Shown one piece after another: positions 1 through 8,068 of a DNA stretch of 42,104 nt. Every line of letters begins with the position of its first letter. Within the stretch, counting starts at the first letter, position 1. Position numbers and translations under genes: made by a program. Source of the DNA: an uncultured Eubacteriales bacterium (lineage in GTDB: Bacteria; Bacillota; Clostridia; Oscillospirales; CAG-272); the NCBI GenBank assembly GCA_934481515.1, contig CAKSPO010000018.1, forward strand, positions 1-42,104, read 5' to 3'. Under the pieces are notes generated by a model that did not search any database, was not told where the DNA came from, and saw nothing but the letters and a program-made list of their open reading frames with translations.

Positions 1-32
1 AGCGGGGAGGAACCGGATGGTTCCTCCCCGCT
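1..32. terminator. Perfect inverted repeat, probable terminator at the window edge
   Basis: A 14-bp perfect stem (AGCGGGGAGGAACC and its complement) encloses a GGAT loop. There is no T-run on the plus-strand side, and the minus-strand side lies outside the window. It is therefore best read as the terminator of a gene to the left, or as a structure read on the minus strand after the tRNA. Direction is unknown. Confidence 0.5.
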
Positions 33-53
33 GGCTTGATCAATGTTTAAAAT

Positions 54-105
54 GAAAAAACAAATCCGAACCGATTTCGATCTGCGAAATAGTTCGGATT
101 TGTTT
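54..105 (-). terminator. Rho-independent terminator of tRNA-Lys
   Basis: On the minus strand, directly after the tRNA, a 14-bp perfect stem (positions 92-105 with 58-71) is followed by six T residues. An inner ATTTCG/CGAAAT pairing extends the hairpin. It closes a one-gene tRNA transcription unit. Confidence 0.85.
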
Positions 106-109
106 TGTT

Positions 110-185
110 TGGTGACCCATCGGAGAGTCGAACTCCGGACACCATGATTAAAAGTCATGTGCTCTGCCATCTGAGCTAATGGGTC
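110..185 (-). tRNA. tRNA-Lys (anticodon UUU)
   Basis: The minus strand folds into a full cloverleaf. The acceptor stem is GACCCAT paired with ATGGGTC, followed by discriminator A and an encoded CCA. The D arm starts GCTC and closes GAGC. The anticodon stem is CATGA/TCATG around the loop CTTTTAA (anticodon TTT, A at position 37). The T arm is CGGAG/CTCCG with the loop TTCGACT. U36 and A37 make it a potential substrate for the t6A/ms2t6A enzymes encoded elsewhere in the window (tsaE, tsaB, mtaB). Confidence 0.97.
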
Positions 186-203
186 ATTTTCAGGCACCCA
201 TAT

Positions 204-232
204 ATTATAGCACAGACATGTCCGTTTGTCAA
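204..232 (-). promoter_or_regulatory. Sigma-A promoter of tRNA-Lys
   Basis: Reading the minus strand, TTGACA (232-227) is followed after exactly 17 bases by TATAAT (209-204). This is a consensus housekeeping promoter about 18 bp before the tRNA 5' end, as expected for a stable RNA gene. Confidence 0.92.
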
Positions 233-400
233 CAGTTTTTGAAAACGTCATTATGACGATTGAAACGGTGTTTTATATCCGCAAAATATACATTCTGCAC
301 AATTTTGAGAAGAAGAGAAACACAAGCAAACAAAAACACAAGCACCGGACGCATCTCCCGGCGTTCGCAAAAAAATAACATTTTAGTTGAATGCACGTCC

Positions 401-429
401 TTTACAAAAGAGAAAAATTATGCTATACT
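401..429 (+). promoter_or_regulatory. Sigma-A promoter of galT
   Basis: TTTACA (401-406), a 17-base spacer, then TATACT (424-429). It lies 38 bp before the chosen galT start. This placement argues against translation starting at the upstream in-frame ATG at 260, which precedes the promoter. The rest of 186-466 holds only this promoter and the divergent tRNA promoter. Confidence 0.85.
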
Positions 430-466
430 GTTGAAAAAGATCATCGGGAAATGGGGAACTGAGTTA

Positions 467-1972
467 ATGAAAGAAAACGTCTGCAATCGAATCGGAGACC
501 TTGTGGAATACGCAATCCGGAAGGAGCTGGCGCAGCCGTCCGACCGTGTTTTTTTCTGTAATGTCCTGTGCGATGTCATGGGGCTTTCCGCCTACCTTCC
601 GGATCGGAAACCGAACCCCGTTGCGTCGCTGACCGGGATTCTTGACGGCCTTTGCGACGATGCCATCGAACGCGGCATCATTGAAGACTGCGGAATCACC
701 GGCAGGGATCTGTTTGATACCCGTCTGATGGGAATTCTGACCCCGCGGCCGAGTGAGGTCATCCGTACCTTCCGGGAACGTTATGAGCAGTCTCCGAAAG
801 CCGCGACGGAATACTATTACCGTCTCTCCTGCGACTCCGATTACATCCGCACGGAACGGATCAAACGGGATGTCAAATGGGTCTATTCCGGAAAATACGG
901 AAACCTTGACATTACCATCAATCTTTCCAAACCGGAAAAAGACCCGCGCGCCATTGCGGCGGCAAAAAGCCAAACACAGACCGGATATCCCAAATGCGCC
1001 ATCTGCCGGGAGAACGAGGGCTTTGCAGGAAGTCTGACGCAGGCGGCGCGGCAGTCGCACCGCCTGATTCCGCTGACTCTGGACGGGGAGTGCTGGTACC
1101 TGCAATATTCACCCTATGTGTATTATAATGAGCATTGCATTGTGCTCTCCGGATGCCATACTCCGATGAAAATTGACCGGCACACGTTTATTCGCCAGAT
1201 GGAATTCATCACGCAGTTTCCGCATTATATGCTCGGCTCCAATGCCGACCTCCCCATTGTCGGCGGATCCATTCTGACCCACGACCACATGCAGGGCGGG
1301 CATTATACCTTTGCAATGGAGCGCGCAGAAACGGAGGCGGAATTCCGTTTTCCCGGATTCGAGAATGTGCGGGCAGGAATTCTGCACTGGCCCATGTCCG
1401 TCATCCGGCTGAATTCCGAAAATCCGGAGGAGTTGATCGAGCTTTCCGACCGGATTCTCCGCAAATGGCGCACATATTCCGATCCGGATGCAGACATTCT
1501 TGCCGAAACCGACGGAACGCCGCACAATACCGTCACACCGATCTCCCGTCGGCGCGGTGACCGGTATGAAACGGATCTGGTGCTGCGCAACAACCGCACC
1601 ACGGCGGAGCACCCTCTGGGACTGTTCCATCCGCATGCGGAGAAGCATCATATCAAGAAGGAAAACATCGGTCTGATTGAGGTGATGGGGCTTGCGGTAC
1701 TTCCGGCACGGCTCAAGGAGGAAATGGCGCTTCTCTCCGATGCTCTGATGCAGGGAAAGAACCCCGCCGGGGACGAGCGGATTGCCAAGCACGCGGAATG
1801 GGCGGCCGGTTTTGCGGCAGAGATCCGCGGCGGAACCCCCGAAAGTGCGGAAGCAATTCTGCAGCGGGAGGTCGGAAAGACCTTTGAAGGCGTTCTGGAG
1901 GATGCCGGCGTATACAAATGCACACCGGAAGGCAGGACGGCATTTTTCCGCTTTTTGCACACGGTAAAGTGA
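467..1972 (+). CDS. galT: UDP-glucose--hexose-1-phosphate uridylyltransferase, class II GalT
   Basis: The protein has 501 aa, the usual size of the Firmicute class II GalT. It transfers UMP between UDP-glucose and galactose-1-phosphate (or a related hexose-1-phosphate) in the Leloir pathway, in the cytoplasm. Visible motifs are the histidine-triad-like active site THDHMQGGH in the middle of the protein, the preceding NEHCIVLSG segment, and TPHNTVTPISRRR further on. The start at 467 was chosen because the homology begins at MKENVCNRIGD and a good promoter lies just upstream; the in-frame extension to 260 would begin before that promoter. The Shine-Dalgarno (GGGGA) is weak. galK and galE are not in the window. 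The next gene starts 9 bp after the stop, so the two are probably cotranscribed. Confidence 0.95.
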   Translation: MKENVCNRIGDLVEYAIRKELAQPSDRVFFCNVLCDVMGLSAYLPDRKPNPVASLTGILDGLCDDAIERGIIEDCGITGRDLFDTRLMGILTPRPSEVIRTFRERYEQSPKAATEYYYRLSCDSDYIRTERIKRDVKWVYSGKYGNLDITINLSKPEKDPRAIAAAKSQTQTGYPKCAICRENEGFAGSLTQAARQSHRLIPLTLDGECWYLQYSPYVYYNEHCIVLSGCHTPMKIDRHTFIRQMEFITQFPHYMLGSNADLPIVGGSILTHDHMQGGHYTFAMERAETEAEFRFPGFENVRAGILHWPMSVIRLNSENPEELIELSDRILRKWRTYSDPDADILAETDGTPHNTVTPISRRRGDRYETDLVLRNNRTTAEHPLGLFHPHAEKHHIKKENIGLIEVMGLAVLPARLKEEMALLSDALMQGKNPAGDERIAKHAEWAAGFAAEIRGGTPESAEAILQREVGKTFEGVLEDAGVYKCTPEGRTAFFRFLHTVK

Positions 1973-1981
1973 GGAAATGAT

Positions 1982-3373
1982 ATGAAAAAAGGATTTTGGA
2001 TCTGTTTTTTTGCTATGCTTGTGATCATTGCAGGTCTGCTTGCCGTCGATACGGTACGGGGCGGAATCTGGATTCTGGAGGGGCTCAACGGTAAGGACGG
2101 AAAAAGCGCCTATGAGCTGGCGGTCGAAGCCGGCTTTACAGGAACGGAACAGGAATGGCTTGCCTCTCTGGCACAGAAGGGTGCACAGGGAGAAGCCGGA
2201 CGGGACGGAGCCGACGGTGCTGACGGGGTCAACGGCAAAAACGGAACCGACGGCGTGGGCATCCGCGATGTCCGCTTCAATGAAAAAGGAGAGCTGCTGG
2301 TAACGCTCACCAACGGCGTTGTCATCAACGCCGGACGCGCTCCTTCCACGGACGACGGATATGTTTATACCGGAGAAATTCCCGAAGTTCACCTGCCGGA
2401 GAACATCATCCTGACCCAGGACGCACGTACATGGTTCTCCGTTGAGGAGATGGTTCCTTACCTCAGCGAGCATATGACGGTGGATTTTACCTACGACGGG
2501 CTTGCGGAATGCACACGGGACGATGTTTCCTTCGGTGTAAAACCCACTGCCGCCGGAAATGCCCGCCTGACTCTGCGGATCAAATATGAGGACGCGGGAA
2601 CACTGCACACCATTGCAGAGCATGTCTGCTCCGTTCGTGTGGTCGTCCCTGACAAAACGCTGAACAAAACCGGCATTCTCATCGGAGACAGCCGGATTTC
2701 CGACGGCTCCATCCCGGACGGACTGAAAAACGATCTGCCTTCTCTCAATCTCATCGGTACCATTGTCAACAGCTACGGCGACCATACGCCGCACGAGGGA
2801 CGCGCCGCATGGAGCACCGATCACTATTTCAAAAACGAAACCTACTGCGGAAGAACCAACGCGTTTTACAATCCCGCAACCGCGACGTTTGACTTTTCCT
2901 ATTACATGCAAACCAATTTCCCGGATCAGATTCCGGACTTTGTCGTCATCAACCTCGGAGCCAATGACGGGTTTTCCGAAAAATCGGTCGGGAATATCGG
3001 GAAAATGGTAGATTCCATCCGCAAATACGGATCGGAAAAAGGAAGGACCATACAGATTCTGGTTATGACCGAGTACCTGTCGCCGCTGACACGGCTGGAT
3101 GCCTCCGCTGTGCAGAAAACGGAAGCGGAGCTGCGGGCGATCCGGGAAAAGCAGTTCCGGTATTATACATATCTGAAAAACGCGTTTGCCGGCAGGGAGG
3201 CAGAGGGAATATATTTGGTTCCGAATTTCGTCTCCATCAACTTCTGGAGCGACCGGGTCCGGAGCAGCGGGGAAGCCTCCGCCATCACGGATGCCATTCA
3301 TCTCGGTGCCAACGGATACCTCAAGGAATACCGGATGCTGGAGTCTTATCTTTACGCACTGTTCGGAAAATAA
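1982..3373 (+). CDS. Membrane-anchored collagen-like protein with SGNH/GDSL hydrolase domain
   Basis: The protein has 463 aa. Residues about 5-25 form one hydrophobic segment after an MKK start, an uncleaved anchor or signal peptide, so the rest should be outside the cell. Residues 30-90 carry the GKDGKSAYELAVEAGFTG-type unit common in collagen-like and phage-tail-like surface proteins, then short Gly-X-Y triplets rich in GADG and GKNG. The C-terminal part looks like an SGNH hydrolase: GDSRISDG (block I, nucleophile Ser), NLGANDGF (block III, GxND) and DAIHLGANG (block V, Asp-His). Likely role: an esterase or deacylase on a cell-surface or dietary glycan. The substrate is unknown. It starts 9 bp after galT and is followed by a strong terminator, so galT plus this gene form a two-gene unit. 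Confidence 0.75.
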   Translation: MKKGFWICFFAMLVIIAGLLAVDTVRGGIWILEGLNGKDGKSAYELAVEAGFTGTEQEWLASLAQKGAQGEAGRDGADGADGVNGKNGTDGVGIRDVRFNEKGELLVTLTNGVVINAGRAPSTDDGYVYTGEIPEVHLPENIILTQDARTWFSVEEMVPYLSEHMTVDFTYDGLAECTRDDVSFGVKPTAAGNARLTLRIKYEDAGTLHTIAEHVCSVRVVVPDKTLNKTGILIGDSRISDGSIPDGLKNDLPSLNLIGTIVNSYGDHTPHEGRAAWSTDHYFKNETYCGRTNAFYNPATATFDFSYYMQTNFPDQIPDFVVINLGANDGFSEKSVGNIGKMVDSIRKYGSEKGRTIQILVMTEYLSPLTRLDASAVQKTEAELRAIREKQFRYYTYLKNAFAGREAEGIYLVPNFVSINFWSDRVRSSGEASAITDAIHLGANGYLKEYRMLESYLYALFGK

Positions 3374-3418
3374 ATAAGGAACGGTCCATAAAAAACCACA
3401 AATTTTATAAAAAGTTAT

Positions 3419-3448
3419 AAAAGCCGGAATTGACTTTCCGGCTTTTTT
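3419..3448 (+). terminator. Rho-independent terminator after the SGNH gene
   Basis: The stem AAAAGCCGGAA/TTCCGGCTTTT has a short TTGAC-containing loop and ends in a T tract. The loop and the 3' arm are also used by the promoter of the next unit (see 3430-3458). Confidence 0.85.
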
Positions 3449-3458
3449 ATGGTATACT
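3430..3458 (+). promoter_or_regulatory. Promoter of the heparinase/GH31/TerB_N unit, nested in a terminator
   Basis: TTGACT (3430-3435), a 17-base spacer, then TATACT (3453-3458). The -35 box is in the loop of the preceding terminator hairpin and the spacer is its 3' arm and T tract. It lies 60 bp before the start of the heparinase-like gene. No other clear promoter was seen up to 13470. Confidence 0.8.
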
Positions 3459-3518
3459 GTAAAACAGTGAATTTTTGCCCGCAAACGGGATTTTAGCTTG
3501 CAAAAAGGGGAAAAAACA

Positions 3519-6284
3519 ATGAAAAAAAATCTGAGAAGCATGTTGGAAATATTCGAGCCGGATTCTCCGCAGTGCCTTGTCGACATGAATCAGTACGATC
3601 TGATCGAAGGGAGCGGAATGACGCCGGATCTGGCGCATAAAAAGAGTGCGCACATGACCGGAGCATGGAACTTCGGAAAAGCCTCCCGTATCTGTATTCC
3701 GATGGGAGAATCCGATCTTTCCGGTGTCCGCTACCTGACCTTCTCCGTATTTTCCGTCGGCGGTGCCGGCGGAAGTTTCCGCCTGATGTTCGACAACAGC
3801 GCGGACGGGGACGGAAAGAACGGCTATGAGGCACTTCTCCGGATTACCAAAGACGGCTGGAACGATTACCGGCTGGAGCTTCCGTTTTTACACGGCGTGC
3901 GCCAGCCAGCCGGATGGAACCGGATCAGGAGCATCACACTGGACTGCCGTGCCGGAAGTCAGGAGAACAGTCCGCGCACAACGCTCTACATCGACAGCTT
4001 TTATGTAAGGGAGTCCTTTGCGGCGCCGCTGTATGCTTCCATGCCGGAATTGAAGGGGGCGGCGCTGTTCTCGACCACGGGAAATTTCTCAATCATCGAC
4101 CGGAAGCGGATTGCCAATTCGCCGGACGGTGCGGATGCAAAACCGTTTGCGGACGAGAACGGTACACTTTGGCTTCCGCTCGGCTCCGTAGCCGCCGGAA
4201 TCGCTCATTCCGCCGTGGTGGACAACCGTGCCATGACGCTCTCCTTTACCTACCGCCGCCGAAAATATCGCTTTGACCGAAAATCTGACCAAATGCTGGT
4301 AGACGGAGAACCGATGGCTCTTGGCTTTTTCCCTGCGGAAAGAGCAGGAAACCTGTTCTTCCCGGCAGATTTTGTCCGAAGCTTTTTCCACTGGCGGCAG
4401 ATGTATACCGATCCGATGGGGTTGATTGTTCTTTCCAACCGGCGCGGCATTTTCAGCCGCGGCAAGGATGAGGCAACGGTCTGGCAGCTGATTGCGGACA
4501 TGACCTTCCTGCGCCCGGACGGTGCGCGGATGCTCGGAGACCTGCATCGCCGGTTCCCGAATCCCGGACGCGGCAGACTGCTGTTTTCTTACGAGGAGCT
4601 GATGCAGCTCCGCCGGGATGCCAGGGAAAACGAGATGCTCGGAGCCTATCTCAAATCCCTGAAGCAGCACTACGGAAAGGGAGGCGATGCTTTCAAAACC
4701 GCCCCCGTTCCCGCCGCGGCGTCCGGGGAGGAGCCGCCGGTGCTTTCCGGAATGCTGGCAGAAGCGGCGGACAGGATTCTCGCATTTTCCACACTTTATA
4801 GGATGACCGGAGACAAAACCTACTCCGAACGAGCCGCTGCGGAATGCGAAGCGCTTGCGGAGGTGCGGGACTGGTGCTCCGTCATTCCGTCGGCACTCGG
4901 CAACACAACCCTTGCGGTCGCACTCTGTTATGACTGGTGCCACCACGTCTGGAGCGAGAGCCGCAAAGCCGTAATTGAACGTGCGCTTCTCCGCAATGCA
5001 ATGCGTCCCGGATTGGAATTCTATGACGGAAAACGCCGGATGTGGATTCCCGGCGGCACCGCGGGAGCCGTCGTCAACGCCGGAATGCTTTCCGCGGCTC
5101 TGGCGCTTGCGGATATCTACCCGGAAACCTCTCAGCGCCTTCTTGACCGTATTCTGCGCAATACCGAGCCATGCTTTGCTTCCTACGCGCCGGACGGCGG
5201 CTACGCCGAAGGAATCGAAGCATGGGAAAAGAGCTATCGTTCTCTGGTTCTGATGATTGCAATGCTGGAAAAAGCATGCGGAACCGACTACGGATTGGCT
5301 TCCATGCCCGGTTTTGCTGCCAGCGCTTATTTCCCGTTCCGGGCAGGAACGGAAAACGGCATCTGGAACTACCACAACTGTGCCGAAACGCTGGTTGACA
5401 CCTCGGTTCTTGCCGCAGAAGCACGGATTTCCGGCGACCCGGTGCCTGCATGGCTTCACCGCAGACAGCTGTCGTCCGGTATCCGCCGGGTACGTCCCTT
5501 TGATCTTCTGTTCTACACGCCCATGCTTTTGACCGAAGCACCGCAGCTTCCGCTGGATGCCGTCTACCGCAAAGCAGGCATCGCCGCCATGCGCTCCGGC
5601 TGGGAAAGAGACGCGGCGTTTCTCGGACTGCACGGCGGATGCAACCACGAATGGAACGGCGACCTTGATGCCGGCGCATTCCTTCTGGAAATGGGCGGGG
5701 AGCGCTTCTTCCTCGACACCGGAGGCAGGGAAGAACTTCCGCTGATTCTGCGCCGCCGCGCCGAGGGGCAGAATACTTTTGCCGTAAATCCTCCGCCGTC
5801 TCCCGCACCGGATCAGCGTCCGGAAGCCACCGCGCCTCTGACCGAAATGCGGAGCCGTGCGGATCATGTATACGCCGTGGTTGACATGACCTCAACAAAC
5901 GAAAATCTTGTCCGTGCAAAACGCGGAGCCATGCTGACTGCAAACCGCACCGTCGCTGTCGTGCAGGACGAGCTGGTTCTGAAAAAGCCGACCGATGTTG
6001 TCTGGAACGCCTATACCGCCGCTAAGGTCAATATTCTCTGCGGCGGAAAGAGTGCAAAGCTGGAGCAGAACGGAAAGATTCTGCTTTGCCGTCTCGGCGG
6101 CGTCGGACAGGCACGGTTTGCGGCGGAACCGATGGAGGGAAGCGCACTGACCCGTCTCTCCGTCCGCGTCAGCGGAAAAGAAAAAATCCGTCTGTCGATG
6201 GCGTGCACTCTCTTTACAGAGGACATGACCGCTGCGCAAAAGCTTTACGAAGGAAAGCCGATCAGCACATGGGGTGAGCTTTGA
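3519..6284 (+). CDS. Heparinase II/III-like polysaccharide lyase family protein
   Basis: The protein has 921 aa and no signal peptide, so it is probably cytoplasmic. The N-terminal ~190 residues look like a carbohydrate-binding beta-sandwich. Residues ~195-300 (WLPLGSVAAG, VDGEPM, FFPADF) resemble the copper-amine-oxidase N-terminal fold often used as a stalk module. An alpha-helical toroid-like part includes IPGGTAGAVVNAGM and PDGGYAEGIEAWEKSY, typical of heparinase II/III and alginate-lyase-like proteins. The C-terminal beta-sandwich carries HGGCNHEWNGDLDAG (from about residue 705) and FFLDTGG, the family's conserved His/Asn/Asp region. The substrate cannot be read from sequence. ATG 3519 has AAAAAGGGG upstream; the TTG at 3498 lacks a ribosome site. 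The adjacent GH31 suggests joint breakdown of an imported oligosaccharide. Confidence 0.75.
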   Translation: MKKNLRSMLEIFEPDSPQCLVDMNQYDLIEGSGMTPDLAHKKSAHMTGAWNFGKASRICIPMGESDLSGVRYLTFSVFSVGGAGGSFRLMFDNSADGDGKNGYEALLRITKDGWNDYRLELPFLHGVRQPAGWNRIRSITLDCRAGSQENSPRTTLYIDSFYVRESFAAPLYASMPELKGAALFSTTGNFSIIDRKRIANSPDGADAKPFADENGTLWLPLGSVAAGIAHSAVVDNRAMTLSFTYRRRKYRFDRKSDQMLVDGEPMALGFFPAERAGNLFFPADFVRSFFHWRQMYTDPMGLIVLSNRRGIFSRGKDEATVWQLIADMTFLRPDGARMLGDLHRRFPNPGRGRLLFSYEELMQLRRDARENEMLGAYLKSLKQHYGKGGDAFKTAPVPAAASGEEPPVLSGMLAEAADRILAFSTLYRMTGDKTYSERAAAECEALAEVRDWCSVIPSALGNTTLAVALCYDWCHHVWSESRKAVIERALLRNAMRPGLEFYDGKRRMWIPGGTAGAVVNAGMLSAALALADIYPETSQRLLDRILRNTEPCFASYAPDGGYAEGIEAWEKSYRSLVLMIAMLEKACGTDYGLASMPGFAASAYFPFRAGTENGIWNYHNCAETLVDTSVLAAEARISGDPVPAWLHRRQLSSGIRRVRPFDLLFYTPMLLTEAPQLPLDAVYRKAGIAAMRSGWERDAAFLGLHGGCNHEWNGDLDAGAFLLEMGGERFFLDTGGREELPLILRRRAEGQNTFAVNPPPSPAPDQRPEATAPLTEMRSRADHVYAVVDMTSTNENLVRAKRGAMLTANRTVAVVQDELVLKKPTDVVWNAYTAAKVNILCGGKSAKLEQNGKILLCRLGGVGQARFAAEPMEGSALTRLSVRVSGKEKIRLSMACTLFTEDMTAAQKLYEGKPISTWGEL

Positions 6285-6319
6285 TCCAAAACCGTATATT
6301 TCATACAAGGAGAACCGCC

Positions 6320-8029
6320 ATGAAAAGAATCACCTTCGGTACCCCTGAAGCCATTGTACCGAGCCGTTTCTGCAAAACCTTTCACGCTGAGGAAACCCCG
6401 GTCTCTTATGATACGTCAAAAATCCGCTTTCGCCGGAATGCCCGCGGATGTGTGCTGGAAATTCCGGTTTCTCCGGACGAGCATTTCTACGGACTGGGAC
6501 TCCAGCTCAAACAGCTGGACTGGAAAGGCAGACACGCCCGCCTGAAGGTCAACGCCGACCCGATCGCCCCCACAGGAGATTCCCATGCACCCGTCCCGTT
6601 CTTTGTCAGCACCGCCGGGTACGGAATTTATCTTGACACCGCACGGTACGTGGAAATCGATTTCGGCAGAACCGAAAAGGGAAGCGACGCCGTAAAAGAA
6701 TCCGCATACGAAGTACAGACCACCACAGACGCACTCTATGCTGTCCGGGATACGGATACGCAGTCGCTCATCGTCATCCAGATTCCGGCGGCATCCGGAA
6801 TCGACCTGTATCTGTTTGAAGGCAAGACCATCACCGAGATCGTCAGCCGGTACAACCTTCTGGCAGGCGGCGGATGCCGCGTCCCGGACTGGGGCTTCGG
6901 TTTTTTCTTCCGTTGCTACGGAAAATACACGCAGGAGGAAGTGCTTGCAGCCGGAAATTATTTTCTGGAAAAGGACATTCCATGCTCCATCATCGGCATT
7001 GAGCCGGGATGGCAGACCCGGAGCTATTCCTGCTCCCATGTGTGGAACCGCGAAAGGTTTCCGGATCCTGCCGCCATGCTCCAAACACTTTACGGACAGG
7101 GGTATCACGTCAATCTCTGGGAGCATGCATTCCTCCATCCGGAATCTCCCATTCATGAAGAAATCAAGCCGTATAGCGGAAATTATACCGTGTGGAACGG
7201 GCTTGTTCCGGATTTTTCGCTTCCGGAAGCAAGAAAGCTTTTCGTCCGGCACCATAAGACGGAGGTCGCCTTCGACCTTGTGGACGGTTATAAGCTGGAC
7301 GAATGCGATTCCAGCGACTATACCGGCGGCTGGTCGTTTCCGGACAGTACCGAATTTCCGTCCGGCATGGACGGAGAGCAGTACCACAGTCTCTTCGGAA
7401 CCCTGTATATGCAGACCATGATGGAGGCAATGGACGGTAAGGAAACCTATTCGGAAGTCCGCAATGCGGGAGCGTTGAATGCGCCGTATCCGTTTGTTCT
7501 TTACAGCGATCTTTATGATCATACCGATTTTGTCCGCGGGATTGTAACCTCCGGATTTTCCGGACTGCTCTGGTCCCCGGAAGTGCGCCGAACCAATACC
7601 AAGGAAGAATTTCTCCGCCGGATGCAGACCGTGGTATTCTCCTCCCAGTGCCTCATCAACGGTTGGAACTACGAGATCATGCCGTGGCTCAAGTTTGATT
7701 GCGAGGACGAATTGCGTGCACTGGTCAAGGTACGGGAAGGGCTTCGTCCGATGCTGAAAAAAGCGTTTGAAGCATATGAAAAGACCGGGCGTGCACCGAT
7801 CCGGGCACTGGTCAGCGACTGGACCTCCGATCCGGAAACCTACACCATTGACGATGAATACCTGTTCTGCGACCGCCTGGTCGTCGCCCCGATTCTTGCC
7901 GGGAAGAGCGGCAGACGCGTCTATCTGCCTGCCGGAAAGTGGCACAATTACTTTACGGGAGAGCCGCAGGAGAGCGGCTGGTTTGAGGTGGAAACGGACG
8001 GAATTCCCGTATACGAAAAAGAGGACTGA
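6320..8029 (+). CDS. Glycoside hydrolase family 31 (alpha-glycosidase)
   Basis: The protein has 569 aa, short for GH31, with an N-terminal beta-sandwich, a TIM barrel and a small C-terminal beta domain. GH31 features include FYGLGLQLKQLDW near the N terminus, the barrel strands GFFFRCYGKYTQEE and SIIGIEPGWQ, the nucleophile region GYKLDECDSSDY (Asp about residue 327), GFSGLLWSPEVRR in the acid/base region, and DRLVVAPIL followed by VYLPAGKWHNYFTGE near the end. The LDECD form belongs to a divergent GH31 branch, so alpha-glucosidase, alpha-xylosidase and alpha-galactosidase activities are all possible. There is no signal peptide. The start was chosen from AAGGAG at 6307-6312. It follows the heparinase-like gene by 35 bp and is followed 39 bp later by the TerB_N gene. 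Confidence 0.88.
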   Translation: MKRITFGTPEAIVPSRFCKTFHAEETPVSYDTSKIRFRRNARGCVLEIPVSPDEHFYGLGLQLKQLDWKGRHARLKVNADPIAPTGDSHAPVPFFVSTAGYGIYLDTARYVEIDFGRTEKGSDAVKESAYEVQTTTDALYAVRDTDTQSLIVIQIPAASGIDLYLFEGKTITEIVSRYNLLAGGGCRVPDWGFGFFFRCYGKYTQEEVLAAGNYFLEKDIPCSIIGIEPGWQTRSYSCSHVWNRERFPDPAAMLQTLYGQGYHVNLWEHAFLHPESPIHEEIKPYSGNYTVWNGLVPDFSLPEARKLFVRHHKTEVAFDLVDGYKLDECDSSDYTGGWSFPDSTEFPSGMDGEQYHSLFGTLYMQTMMEAMDGKETYSEVRNAGALNAPYPFVLYSDLYDHTDFVRGIVTSGFSGLLWSPEVRRTNTKEEFLRRMQTVVFSSQCLINGWNYEIMPWLKFDCEDELRALVKVREGLRPMLKKAFEAYEKTGRAPIRALVSDWTSDPETYTIDDEYLFCDRLVVAPILAGKSGRRVYLPAGKWHNYFTGEPQESGWFEVETDGIPVYEKED

Positions 8030-8068
8030 ATCCGACAAAAAAATACAGAAGAGAGGAGGCGGGACTGA

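Noticed and set aside
260..466. N-terminal extension of galT to ATG 260
   Set aside because: The extension lies before and across the promoter at 401-429 and shows no similarity to GalT; the family N terminus begins at 467.
1109..3586. Long minus-strand open frame (825 codons) opposite galT and the SGNH gene
   Set aside because: It is antisense to two well-supported genes, has no recognisable domain, ribosome site or promoter, and a composition typical of antisense frames in this codon usage. The same applies to the long minus frames at 4089-5867, 6416-8230, 8273-9823, 9899-11218 and 34057-35826.
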